Assembly: GCF_022682305.1 (NCBI RefSeq)
Contig: NZ_CP093534.1
Coordinates: 1 to 20,055, forward strand
Origin: Shinella zoogloeoides
GTDB taxonomy: Bacteria > Pseudomonadota > Alphaproteobacteria > Rhizobiales > Rhizobiaceae
Direction of reading: 5' to 3'
Length of the DNA: 20,055 bases
In this document: positions 12,481 to 19,930 of the stretch, piece by piece
Layout: each line of letters opens with the position of its first letter
Numbering within the stretch: the stretch's first letter is position 1
Translations under genes and position numbers: made by a program
Notes under the pieces: model-generated
What the model was told of the DNA's origin: nothing
Databases searched by the model: none
Seen by the model: only the letters and a program-made list of their open reading frames with translations

Positions 12481-15446
12481 GGAATTTCAAACGGCAGAGG
12501 GGCCTGATTGAGTGGTTGAGGGAGATCCTCCATGTTGATTGAGTATTTCCCGAAGCGCCGGATTTTCGCTCGCGCGTAGGGGCTTAGGGCGGCTGCGAGC
12601 TCTGGCGTGACAGTCAGACCGTCGGCAGCCATGGAGTTGATGACGTCGGTTAGGTCGGCGACGTTGGATAGCATGATGGCATTGGCGACGAGGCTTGCAT
12701 ATTTGACCTGCTTTTCCTGCTCGACCGGATCTCCGCTCTTGATGACGGGGCCACCGAAGGTGATCCAGTCGAGAAAGTCATTGAAGGATTCAATTTTGGT
12801 CGTCTCGGCGCGAATGGAGCGCCGGACCTGGGGATCGGAGATGTAGCGCAACAGGAATAACGTCCTTTCGACCCGGCCGAGTTCCCGGAAGGCCTGATAG
12901 AGCCGGTTTTTGCGGTTGTGCGAGCTGAGTTTTCGCAGCAACATCGAGGGCAGCACCAGACCCGCCTGAATGGAGAGGATCACTTGCATCATGTCCTGCC
13001 AGTGCGTCTCGATCAGCCGCCAGTCGATCTCGCGGCCGAAGAGCGCGTCGATGTGCTGGTAGGAGGCCGACCTGTCGGCACGATAGAAAGTCACATCCGC
13101 CCAGTTGCGCATGCGCGGCATCAACTTGATCCCAAGCAGACGCGCCAGCCCGAAGACAGGTTCACTCTGGCCCTGCGTGTCGGCATGCAGGGTGTCCGGC
13201 TGAACAGTCGAACGGTTTTTCAGGAGGCCGTCGAGGATATGGATGGCTTCCCAGACACCGCAGGGAATGAAGGTGGTGAACAGCGCGACGTAATTGTCGG
13301 CGATATGGTGGTAGGCGATGCCGCCGTAGGCGCCATAGCGGATATGCTGAGAGCCCAGCAGATTGTTTTCGCGCAGCGGAATGTGAGTGCCATCTGCGAT
13401 CGCTGCCTGACCGGCGCCCCACAGCTTCGGCAACTCGAAACGATCATAGGCATTGATCAGGTCGGTCATCGCGGCTTCGAGCTTGGCCGTGTCGATATGC
13501 TGGGCATTGAGCCGGCGCAGGGTATCGGCGCTGGCGATGCCGACAGCATGACGGGCGGTCTGGACGGGACCGAGATTGCAGCCATAACCGAACACGGTGA
13601 GGATATAGCGCTGCAGCGCCCTTGCCACCTTCGGATCGGCACCCGAAGGCGGCCCGAAGTGGCGGGTAAATGCGGTCCAGCTGGTACTGTCCTTCAGAAT
13701 ATCGAGCAGATGTCGCTCGCGCATGCGGGCATGGACTTCGGCTTCGAAGGTTACCAGCCCCTCTGGCCGGCTGGATGCCTTCTGCTGCTTGAGGTGCGGT
13801 ACGCCGTCGGCATCGATGCTCAGTTCGGTATTTTCCGGAAAGCCTGCGTCAACGGCGGCGGTGGCCGCCATCAGCTGTTCCTTCATCCATGCGGCAAATT
13901 CCTCTCCGGAGCGCGGCAGTCCAAGGTCAGCGCAATAGTCGGCCAGTCTTGCCTCGCAGTCCGACCAGGTCAGGAGCTGGGTGCGGTAATCATCGAAGGT
14001 CTCGGCCCCGACGATAAAAAGATCGCCTGCTTGCAGCGCATCGGCCAGATGGATGAACACACAGACTTCAAAGGCACGCCGGTCCAGCATGACGCCCGCC
14101 TTGCGGCGCTTGACCACAAAGCTTTGCCACCGCTGCGAGGCGAACGACAGGTCGATATCATAGGCCAGTTCGTCCCGGCGGGCGCTCCTGTTGTCGATGA
14201 CGATGGCAAGCGCTTCCAGCAGGCTGAGGTCCTGCGTCGTCGACCTGATATCCATCAGGTCGAGCAACCTGAACAGCAGCGCACGAACCCTGGCATGGAT
14301 CGGCCACAGGAGCGGCAGATCATTGTTGTGGTGAAAGGCCGAGACGGTCTCGCATTGCTCCGACAGAAGATCGAGCCCGCCGCGTTCCGCCAATACGGCC
14401 CTGATGCGACGGCCAACCTCCATGTCGGTTTCGCTCTGCCTGGTGCTCTCCAGCACCTGCCCCAATACCGTGATCAGTTTCTCCTCGATCTCCCGGTGCT
14501 CGTCCTGCAGGGATTTCAGCTTTTCCCTGGCGGCGTTCTGGGTTTTGCGCACCCGGCGCAGCAGCATCTCGATCAATTCATCGCGACACTGCGCGCGGGC
14601 CTGCTGGATCAGACACAGAATGAGCGTATGGCGCTTGCCCGGCCGGCTGATATCGAGAAGATCGCTCACCTCCAGGCCGCGAGCCTCGGCGGCAAACTGC
14701 CGTCGCTTGGTATGGGCGATCTCCTGAAGGAGAGGGTCGGGATCAAGCATGTCAGTCAGCCATCCAAGCCGTTCCGTCCAGAGCTTGATCGTTTCCGGGC
14801 GGGCGGGACCCGGCGCATGCTTGAGGCGATTGAAGCTGGTTGTCACCGCACCGGGTGCCACGACCAGCAACCCATCCAGAAAGGCGGCATCTTCCTCGAC
14901 CAGACGCTCCGCGATCCGGGCATAGATCGTCGTATGAACCTTCGTGCGCAGGTGATTGGCCAGCCGATCGAGCGTGCTGAACGCCGGCAGATCGATCGAC
15001 GCCTTGCCCAGAACCTCGATCGCCAGATTGATCAGGTCAGCCGGATCGCTCATCGTCGCCGCCGCTTCCGTGATCGCGGCCGTCAGCAGTTCCTCGCCCC
15101 TCTCGTTATAAGTCACGACATCGAGAAAGGCCCAGACCGCCGTTCGATACCGGTAAAGCGTCTTGTCGCCGGCGGCTTCAACAAGGCCTGCCTGCGGATC
15201 GGCCAAGCCCAGCTGCGATGCAAGATAGGCGATCGTTTCGCCGTGGAGATCAGCCGGGGCCGGAAAGAATCCGAGATCCTGTCGTGCCTTCAGCAAAGCA
15301 GCCAATGTCAGACGGCCGGAAGCACCGCGCGCCTTGCTGCTGATGAAGACGAGATCGGCCTCGCTCAGACTGTACCGGTGTTCCAGCTCCTGCCGGGTGA
15401 GGCGCTCCCCGGAATGAGGGTAGGCGGTGCGGTCGATCGCTGTCAT
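12474..15446 (-). CDS. tnpA: Tn2 transposase TnpA (Tn3 family)
   Basis: A 990-residue Tn3-family transposase. The ATG at 15446 is chosen because MTAIDRTAYPHSGERLTRQE is a normal family start and the length is typical; a longer frame to 15569 would overlap the res/tnpR region. The catalytic triad is visible at Asp685 (AAIADGTHIPL), Asp756 (LHADTQGQSEPVFGLARLLG) and Glu886 (TTKIESFNDFLDWITFG). The stop is inside the left inverted repeat. It is only distantly related to TnpA of Tn1. A long open frame runs antisense to it (12918-15515), a GC-rich shadow. No damage is seen. Confidence 0.96.
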   Translation of the reverse strand: MTAIDRTAYPHSGERLTRQELEHRYSLSEADLVFISSKARGASGRLTLAALLKARQDLGFFPAPADLHGETIAYLASQLGLADPQAGLVEAAGDKTLYRYRTAVWAFLDVVTYNERGEELLTAAITEAAATMSDPADLINLAIEVLGKASIDLPAFSTLDRLANHLRTKVHTTIYARIAERLVEEDAAFLDGLLVVAPGAVTTSFNRLKHAPGPARPETIKLWTERLGWLTDMLDPDPLLQEIAHTKRRQFAAEARGLEVSDLLDISRPGKRHTLILCLIQQARAQCRDELIEMLLRRVRKTQNAAREKLKSLQDEHREIEEKLITVLGQVLESTRQSETDMEVGRRIRAVLAERGGLDLLSEQCETVSAFHHNNDLPLLWPIHARVRALLFRLLDLMDIRSTTQDLSLLEALAIVIDNRSARRDELAYDIDLSFASQRWQSFVVKRRKAGVMLDRRAFEVCVFIHLADALQAGDLFIVGAETFDDYRTQLLTWSDCEARLADYCADLGLPRSGEEFAAWMKEQLMAATAAVDAGFPENTELSIDADGVPHLKQQKASSRPEGLVTFEAEVHARMRERHLLDILKDSTSWTAFTRHFGPPSGADPKVARALQRYILTVFGYGCNLGPVQTARHAVGIASADTLRRLNAQHIDTAKLEAAMTDLINAYDRFELPKLWGAGQAAIADGTHIPLRENNLLGSQHIRYGAYGGIAYHHIADNYVALFTTFIPCGVWEAIHILDGLLKNRSTVQPDTLHADTQGQSEPVFGLARLLGIKLMPRMRNWADVTFYRADRSASYQHIDALFGREIDWRLIETHWQDMMQVILSIQAGLVLPSMLLRKLSSHNRKNRLYQAFRELGRVERTLFLLRYISDPQVRRSIRAETTKIESFNDFLDWITFGGPVIKSGDPVEQEKQVKYASLVANAIMLSNVADLTDVINSMAADGLTVTPELAAALSPYARAKIRRFGKYSINMEDLPQPLNQAPLPFEIPL

Positions 15447-15555
15447 AAGATGTCCAGAAAAGGGTTCGCCGAAGGGGTGGAAAAAAGTGCGCAAAATGAA
15501 GGCTTCGGGACATAGCGATCCGCCGTCCAGAAAGGAATACATTAAAGGACAGCGC
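15447..15555. other. Probable Tn2 res site and divergent promoters
   Basis: It lies between the tnpA and tnpR starts. Related half-sites recur: TGTCCAGAAAAGG (from about 15451), GGGACAT (from about 15518), CGTCCAGAAAGG (from about 15525) and AAAGGACAG (from about 15544). The last two form a dyad GTCC...GGAC about 26 bp wide, the size of a resolvase subsite. The usual three-subsite layout is not fully resolved by eye. Confidence 0.5.
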
Positions 15556-16215
15556 AGCACGGCACCCACGCCGCAGCAGAACCATGCGGCGCTCTATCTG
15601 CGGGTCTCCACCCCCGACCAGAAGCCCGACCTGCAATATGACGGCCTGCGTGCTTACGCCGAGCGCGCCGGTCTCACCATCGTCGGCGAATATTGCGACA
15701 TTGCCGTTTCCGGCCGCCGCGAAGGGCGCCCCAGGCTCAACGCCCTGATGACCCGCGCTCGCAACCGCGAACTCGATTGTGTCCTGGTCTGGAAGTTCGA
15801 CCGCTTCGCCCGCTCGACCCGCCATCTCCTGACGGCGCTTGAGGAATTCGACCATCTCGGCGTGCGCTTCATCAGCCTGCAGGACCAGATCGACACCGCA
15901 AGTCCCATGGGACGAGCGATGTTCACCATCATCGGCGCCATGGCCGAACTGGAATCCTCCCTGATCAGCGAGCGCGTCACCGCCGGTATGCAGGCCGCTC
16001 GCGCGCGAGGCAAATCCCTTGGCCGGCCAAAGTTGTCCGCTCGTGTGGTCAAGGAAATCGAAACGCTCGCGACATCCACGGATCTCAGCATCCGCAAGAT
16101 ACAGGCGGCTGTCGAAGGCCGGGCCAGCCGGGGACGCATTGGTGAGATCGTCAGGCAGGCAAGATCACGTAATAAAGGCAGCATACCCGCTTTGGCGCTG
16201 GGGGATCATCCATGA
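15496..16215 (+). CDS. tnpR: Tn2 resolvase TnpR
   Basis: A serine recombinase. HAALYLRVSTPDQKPDLQYD carries the active serine (Ser38 from this start). DCVLVWKFDRFARSTRHLLT, ISLQDQIDTASPMGRAMFTI and LISERVTAGMQAARARGKSL are conserved blocks, and a C-terminal helix-turn-helix lies in RKIQAAVEGRASRGRIGEIV. The start is uncertain: ATG 15496 is the nearest ordinary codon, but it lies inside the probable res site, and an ATT at 15541 has AAAGGA at good distance. An open frame back to 15427 overlaps tnpA and is not credible. Its stop overlaps the next gene's ATG by 4 bp. Confidence 0.9.
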   Translation: MKASGHSDPPSRKEYIKGQRSTAPTPQQNHAALYLRVSTPDQKPDLQYDGLRAYAERAGLTIVGEYCDIAVSGRREGRPRLNALMTRARNRELDCVLVWKFDRFARSTRHLLTALEEFDHLGVRFISLQDQIDTASPMGRAMFTIIGAMAELESSLISERVTAGMQAARARGKSLGRPKLSARVVKEIETLATSTDLSIRKIQAAVEGRASRGRIGEIVRQARSRNKGSIPALALGDHP

Positions 16216-17573
16216 ACGCAAACCACTTCAACATGAGCGCCCTCGTCAAATTCCTGGGTCGTGACGACTGGGCGATTGAGTTCGACGAAGTGATGGGCGA
16301 TCATTTTTGGCCCGTCATGGACGCATTCGACCTTGATCACGACGAGATCAGTGAGGTGGTTGGCTCCCATTGGGCCATGACCCTCTGGGGATGCGCCTTC
16401 GAGGATTTCCTCACCCAGGCCTTCGAACCGGACAACCGGACCTTCGTCGATATCTATCTCAAGAGCCGGGGGTTCAAGGAAACCGCCCGCAGCAAGGCCT
16501 ATCTCAAAGCAATCAGCACCTCCGTCATCAGCCTCTACGAGATCAGCGAGATCGTGCCCGGTAAATCTTTTCTGGCGCGCGATCTTCTGCGCAGTGGCGA
16601 CCCCGTGACCGTCAGCGAAGGAACGGCGACCCAGACCTTACGGCAATGGGAAAAGATCGCCGCCCGTATCGTCCATGTCGGCGGCGTCAACGTCATAACC
16701 GGTGGCCTGTTGCCCTATTCGCCGGAAGCATCCGAAGCCCTGCTTGAAGGGCTGAAGGAAATGTCCGGCAAGAAGAGATCGCGCAAAAAGCTGATCCTCG
16801 ATGACGACACCCTGCGTCTGGCAGCGCCGCTGTTCACCCATGCCTGGCTGTTCGACACCTTGCCCAGGATGCTCGGCGATACCCAGCCGCTCGTCTGCAA
16901 CAGCGATGGCGACGACATCGTGTTCCATGAGGTGCGCTTTCCCATGGAAACCGGCATCACGGAAAAAGACATCGCCGAACGTTTCGCCGGGATCGCCGAC
17001 CTGCGCCAGGAGAACCCGACATTCTGGAACTGGCTCGGCCAGCCGCCGGCCAAGGACGCCACCAAACCGGTCCACCCGGACGCTCTGGTTGCCGGCGTCA
17101 CCATGGAGGACGGCACGCCCGTCCTCGGCAACCTCGAAGTCAAGGGCCGTTTTCTCGTCCTCATGGTCAACTCGGCCGAGCGCGCGCAAAGAGGCACAAA
17201 ACTCTTGCAAGACATCCTCGGCAAAATGGTTCGTGCGCCGCTCACCAGCATCCAGACCATAGAACAACTGAAAGCCGCGCATCAGGGAAGAAGGTCATCA
17301 GCCGACGATATCCCGCCCGAAGTGGCGACCCCGCTCGTCCATGCCATGCTCGACAAACAATATCGCGCCACTCTCGATGAGCCTGTCGGCATGCTCGGTG
17401 ACATCTCGCCGCGCGCCGCCGCCCGTACCAAGGCCGGGCGCGAAAAGGTTGCCGAATGGCTCAAATACCTGGAAATGCGATCATCGTCCGGACCGGACCC
17501 GAAAGACCCGATGGCCACCTATGATTTCGGGTGGATATGGAAAGAACTCAAAATCGAAGACCTCAGACGATAG
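16212..17573 (+). CDS. Unknown 453-residue protein coupled to Tn2 tnpR
   Basis: A large soluble protein without a certain family. The middle and C-terminal parts resemble proteins usually annotated as SEC-C-motif proteins: HEVRFPMETGITEKDIAERF, NPTFWNWLGQPP, VLGNLEVKGRFLVLMVNSAE, then EVATPLVHAMLDKQYRATLD, EPVGMLGDISPRAAARTKAG, REKVAEWLKYLE and a final DPMATYDFGWIWKELKI. The stretch EPVGMLG...PRAAARTKAGR also resembles the toxin-binding segment of Xre/MbcA/ParS antitoxins. No cysteine-rich SEC-C motif is present. The N-terminal 170 residues, acidic and rich in aromatic residues, are not recognised. The start overlaps the tnpR stop as ATGA, so the two are co-translated. It ends 10 bp before the right Tn2 repeat, so it is part of the transposon. 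The function is unknown; a regulatory or protective role is possible. Confidence 0.85.
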   Translation: MNANHFNMSALVKFLGRDDWAIEFDEVMGDHFWPVMDAFDLDHDEISEVVGSHWAMTLWGCAFEDFLTQAFEPDNRTFVDIYLKSRGFKETARSKAYLKAISTSVISLYEISEIVPGKSFLARDLLRSGDPVTVSEGTATQTLRQWEKIAARIVHVGGVNVITGGLLPYSPEASEALLEGLKEMSGKKRSRKKLILDDDTLRLAAPLFTHAWLFDTLPRMLGDTQPLVCNSDGDDIVFHEVRFPMETGITEKDIAERFAGIADLRQENPTFWNWLGQPPAKDATKPVHPDALVAGVTMEDGTPVLGNLEVKGRFLVLMVNSAERAQRGTKLLQDILGKMVRAPLTSIQTIEQLKAAHQGRRSSADDIPPEVATPLVHAMLDKQYRATLDEPVGMLGDISPRAAARTKAGREKVAEWLKYLEMRSSSGPDPKDPMATYDFGWIWKELKIEDLRR

Positions 17574-17583
17574 CGTGAAAACG

Positions 17584-17621
17584 CTTGTGACCGGTTTTTA
17601 CACGTATCCTGCACCTACCCG
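17584..17621 (-). repeat. Tn2 right terminal inverted repeat
   Basis: This is an inverted copy of 12443-12480 with two mismatches, one at the outermost base (C in place of G on the inward reading), so the exact edge may be 17620 or 17621. traG homology begins at 17622. Confidence 0.9.
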
Positions 17622-18491
17622 CATATTGCAGCCAGCGAGCCGCGCGACAGACGAAACCTCGCCACCCTGCGCGAAGCCCTCACCCTCGCCCCTGAAGCCT
17701 TCGCGGCGCTCCTGAAGGACATGCAGGCGTCAACGGCCGCCGGCGGCCTGATCGCCCGCGCCGCAAATCGCCACCTCGGCAAATCCGACCGGGAAGCGGC
17801 CGGCGTCCTCTCGGCCGCGCAGCGCCATACCCATTTCCTCGACAGCCCGCGCATGGTCGCGGTCCTCGGCCGCTCCGATTTCCGCTTTGCCGATCTCAAA
17901 CGCCGCAACGCCTCGGTGTTCCTCGTCCTGCCGCCCGATCGCCTCGCCACCTATTCCCGATGGCTGCGCCTGCTCGTGTCGCAAAGCCTGATCGACATGG
18001 CCCGCGATCCCGCCAAGCCGGCCGCCCCGGTCCTCTATCTGCTGGATGAGTTCGCCGCCCTCGGCCACCTCGCCCCCGTCGAGCGCGCAATGGGCCTCAT
18101 GGCCGGCTATGGCGTCCAGCTCTGGCCGATCCTGCAAGACGTTCACCAGCTCCGCGCCACCTACGGGCAGCGGGCCGGAACCTTCCTGTCAAACGCCGGC
18201 GTCCTACAGGTGTTCGGCGTCAACGATCACGACAGCGCCCGGCTTGTCTCCGATCTGCTCGGGCAAGAAACCGTTGTGTTCCAGACCATGAGCCGCGCCC
18301 TCGATGCAGAGGAAAGCGGCATCACCTACGGCGAGCAACACATAGCCCGCGCGCTGCTGACTCCGGATGAGGTTCGCAACCTGCCACAGAATCTTGAATT
18401 GCTGTTCCTCGCCGGGCAACGGCCAATCGTCGCCGGAAAGCTCGCATATTATGCTGATGCAGAGTTCCGGGGCCTCTATGATCCCGCCTGA
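17622..18491 (+). pseudogene. traG: 3' fragment of a TraG/VirD4-type coupling protein, copy A
   Basis: This is 289 codons of the same coupling protein as copy B, in frame from the Tn2 edge (HIAASEPRDRRNLATLREAL) to a TGA at 18491. It matches residues 147-435 of copy B at 274 of 289 positions. Most changes are near the end (for example DAEESGITYGEQHIARAL against DSDKSGISYGEQHTARPL). Walker B (YLLDEFAALGHLAP) is present, but Walker A and the membrane anchor are lost, so it cannot be a working ATPase. The ATG at 17721 is an internal methionine. It matters as an 870-bp direct repeat and as a marker of the second backbone. Confidence 0.9.
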
Positions 18492-18807
18492 TCGCCTCGG
18501 CCATCTGCGCCGAACACATCGGTCGATAACCAGGTGCAACATGATGCGGTCCCGGCGCTGACGCACCGGGGCCTTGTTTCTGGCGGCCCTCCGGCTCTCT
18601 ACGGCACTAGATGGAAGTGCGTTCGCCTCCGGGCCGGCGCGGCTCACGCCGCGAAATCATGACAGAAACCAACCTCGCCACACCCGCAACGGTAGCCCCC
18701 GGCCGGCCCGTAGGGAACGCGCTTCCCCATTGCGCCGTAGTGACCGAAGGGACGGACGGAGGCGGGTCGCAGACAAACAACTTGCCATCTTGCCGACTTG
18801 CCAGCAA
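18492..18807. other. Gap between traG copy A and the NadS-type antitoxin gene
   Basis: A 316-bp stretch with no gene I can support. It holds the traG terminator-like hairpin (18548-18573), a GC-rich tract with GGCCGGCCCG and GTAGGGA that also occurs after traG copy B (about 10560-10600), and the start of the system-1 repeat cluster (18781 onward). A 50-codon frame from ATG 18659 exists but lacks a Shine-Dalgarno and has low-complexity content. Confidence 0.5.
18548..18580 (+). terminator. Terminator-like hairpin after traG copy A
   Basis: GGTCCCGGCGC pairs with GCACCGGGGCC around TGAC, with one mismatch and one G-T pair, followed by TTGTTTC. It has the same design as the hairpin after copy B (10520), so both backbones kept the same downstream region. 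Confidence 0.5.
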
Positions 18808-18813
18808 TTAGGC
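18781..18813. repeat. System-1 repeats at the end of the NadS-type antitoxin gene
   Basis: Three CTTGCC-type units follow one another, then TTGCCAGCAATTAGGC (18798-18813), an inverted copy of 551-566. It overlaps the stop codon (TAA, 18810-18808) of the antitoxin gene. Confidence 0.65.
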
Positions 18814-19125
18814 AATCGCCTCAAGGCCCCTTTTCTGAATAACAGTCAGGAGCCGCAGCGCCGGCCCGCCGGGCTTCTTCACGCCTCGTTCCCAATCCGA
18901 CACAAGGCCCTTGCTCACGTTGAGATAGCGGGCAAAGACAGGCTGCGAGATACGCTCACGCTCACGAATAGAACGGATTTCCTCGGGGGTCAGCGGCTCA
19001 ACGGTTGTCAAGCACCCCTCATCAAATTCGCGCATCGTCTGCTTGTCGATTGCGCCGGACTCATAGAAGCCTTCCATCATCTCGTGGACGGCCGCCAGAG
19101 CTTCACTCTTGTAAGTCTTGCTCAT
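18808..19125 (-). CDS. NadS/HigA-like Xre antitoxin
   Basis: A 105-residue antitoxin with an Xre-type helix-turn-helix at about residues 59-82: RISQPVFARYLNVSKGLVSD then WERGVKKPGGPAL. The ending ALRLLTVIQKRGLEAIA is characteristic of the NadS group that pairs with RelE-like toxins. The N-terminal 45 residues (ALAAVHEMMEGFYESGAIDK) are the likely toxin-binding part. GAGGTG lies 7 bp before the ATG at 19125. It overlaps the toxin gene by 23 bp; the toxin comes first, the reverse of most pairs but normal for this group. It should neutralise the toxin and repress the pair. Confidence 0.9.
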   Translation of the reverse strand: MSKTYKSEALAAVHEMMEGFYESGAIDKQTMREFDEGCLTTVEPLTPEEIRSIRERERISQPVFARYLNVSKGLVSDWERGVKKPGGPALRLLTVIQKRGLEAIA

Positions 19126-19492
19126 CGCAATTCACCTCGAACATTCGACCCGCAGCAACTTCCGCGTCCATCTGCGCATCTGCAAACCCCAAGACCAGCT
19201 TTGCGGCCTTCTTCAAGTAGGCTTCTTCCGCATCATCAAGGTTCGCCATATCGCTCTTGGCAAACCCGAACGCAAAAACCGCCCTCGTCTCCGCGCGGAA
19301 GAAAACCAGCGTTCGGAAGCCGCCAGACTTTCCAGCGCCAGGCCGCGCGACCCGCTGCTTGATAAGGCCGGCCCCTAGATCGGCGTCGATCTGGCCGCGC
19401 TCGGCGCGCTCTACAGCCTCACAAAGCATAGCGTCAGAGATTTTCTCCTTTCGGGCAAACTTGTGAAAACGGCTGTTTTTGAAAACCCTCAC
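19103..19492 (-). CDS. RelE-family toxin (NadS-paired type)
   Basis: A toxin of about 129 residues of the RelE group paired with Xre antitoxins, expected to act as an mRNA interferase. Recognisable parts are RVFKNSRFHKFARKEKISDA, LGAGLIKQRVARPGAGKSGG, FRTLVFFRAETRAVFAFGFA and KSDMANLDDAEEAYLKKAAK. The GTG at 19492 is preferred because family members start at this point and GGCGAGG lies upstream; an ATG at 19522 would add ten residues with poor match. It follows parB1 by 78 bp on the same strand, with a system-1 repeat in the gap, and overlaps the antitoxin by 23 bp. Confidence 0.88.
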   Translation of the reverse strand: MRVFKNSRFHKFARKEKISDAMLCEAVERAERGQIDADLGAGLIKQRVARPGAGKSGGFRTLVFFRAETRAVFAFGFAKSDMANLDDAEEAYLKKAAKLVLGFADAQMDAEVAAGRMFEVNCDEQDLQE

Positions 19493-19560
19493 GCGACTGC
19501 CTCGCCCCTGAATATATGACACTTAGCGTTACACTTCAAGGCTATTACCGCACCGTCTCT

Positions 19561-19594
19561 TTGCTGGCAATCAAGCATTATGTTTTGCCAGCAA
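19561..19594. repeat. System-1 repeats at the parB1 3' end
   Basis: TTGCTGGCAA (19561-19570) touches the parB1 stop, and TTGCCAGCAA (19585-19594) lies in the last parB1 codons, forming an inverted pair. They lie upstream of the RelE-type toxin gene. Confidence 0.65.
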
Positions 19595-19858
19595 GTCGGC
19601 AAGTGCCTCGCGCATGAGGTCTTCAATGGAGCGGTCGGTATCGGCTGACAGCCGCTTAACCCGGCGATGTTCCTCCGGCTCGACCACGACCGTCACCCGC
19701 TTCATTCCGGCCCGCGTGGCGGCATGGTAACGCTTGCCCTCGGCCCGATCCGGAACCGGAACCGGGGCGGGGGCGGATTCCACGATAGGCGCAACAGGCG
19801 GGTGGGTCTGCGCGCCCACGGCCTTCATGCTCGCGGCTAAACTCGGTCTTTTCGACAT
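19571..19858 (-). CDS. Partition partner of ParA1 (ribbon-helix-helix type)
   Basis: A 95-residue basic protein second in the parA1 array. The N-terminal half is flexible and proline-rich (PPVAPIVESAPAPVPVPDRA). The C-terminal half, MKRVTVVVEPEEHRRVKRLS then ADTDRSIEDLMREALADLLA, has a strand and two helices of ribbon-helix-helix type. By analogy with small ParB/ParG proteins it should bind the TTGC-YR-GCAA repeats, repress the operon and stimulate ParA1 ATPase. The start at 19858 lies 72 bp after the parA1 stop; only a weak GGGA is seen upstream. The gene ends at a repeat. Its design matches the partner of ParA2 but the sequence differs. Confidence 0.8.
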   Translation of the reverse strand: MSKRPSLAASMKAVGAQTHPPVAPIVESAPAPVPVPDRAEGKRYHAATRAGMKRVTVVVEPEEHRRVKRLSADTDRSIEDLMREALADLLAKHNA

Positions 19859-19883
19859 GGCTTTATCCCATCAAACTGCCAGT

Positions 19884-19924
19884 TTGCCAGCAATACCATT
19901 ACGCCTAATTGCTGGCAATACAGC
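19884..19924. repeat. System-1 repeats between parA1 and parB1
   Basis: TTGCCAGCAA (19884-19893) and TTGCTGGCAA (19909-19918) face each other. A 22-bp block at 19903-19924 is identical to 551-572 upstream of parA1. More half-sites (AACTGCCAG, CTTGCCATC, CAGCAATT) surround them. Confidence 0.7.
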
Positions 19925-19930
19925 TTGCCA

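Larger units (their letters stand above)
12443..17621. mobile_element. Tn2: Tn3-family transposon with tnpA, tnpR and a coupled 453-residue protein
   Basis: It is bounded by 38-bp inverted repeats that match at 36 positions (12443-12480 and 17584-17621), running inward to ACCGGTCACAAG. It is 5,179 bp long. tnpA (minus strand) ends inside the left repeat. tnpR and the 453-residue gene run divergently on the plus strand, ending 10 bp before the right repeat. The ends are unrelated to those of Tn1. The flanks (TGGTG and CATAT) are not a target duplication, and the right end abuts a truncated traG. Confidence 0.92.

Noticed and set aside
15427..15495. N-terminal extension of Tn2 TnpR back to 15427
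   Set aside because: It overlaps the tnpA start and the res site, and the residues do not resemble any resolvase.
12918..15515. 865-codon open frame antisense to Tn2 tnpA
   Set aside because: It is a GC-rich shadow of the real transposase on the other strand, which has all catalytic motifs. The shadow shows no recognisable domain and is lined up codon for codon with tnpA.
12443..17621. TATCCTGC within both Tn2 ends, like the IncP-type nick site
   Set aside because: It occurs in both terminal repeats because they are copies. There is no relaxase and no flanking inverted repeat of the IncP type, and Tn3-family ends explain the sequence.
18659..18811. 50-codon frame after traG copy A
   Set aside because: It has no Shine-Dalgarno and no recognisable features, and it runs into the system-1 repeats and the end of the antitoxin gene on the other strand.
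18781..19924. CRISPR-like array
   Set aside because: The repeats are 10-22 bp, unevenly spaced, in both orientations and partly inside genes. They fit partition or operator sites.
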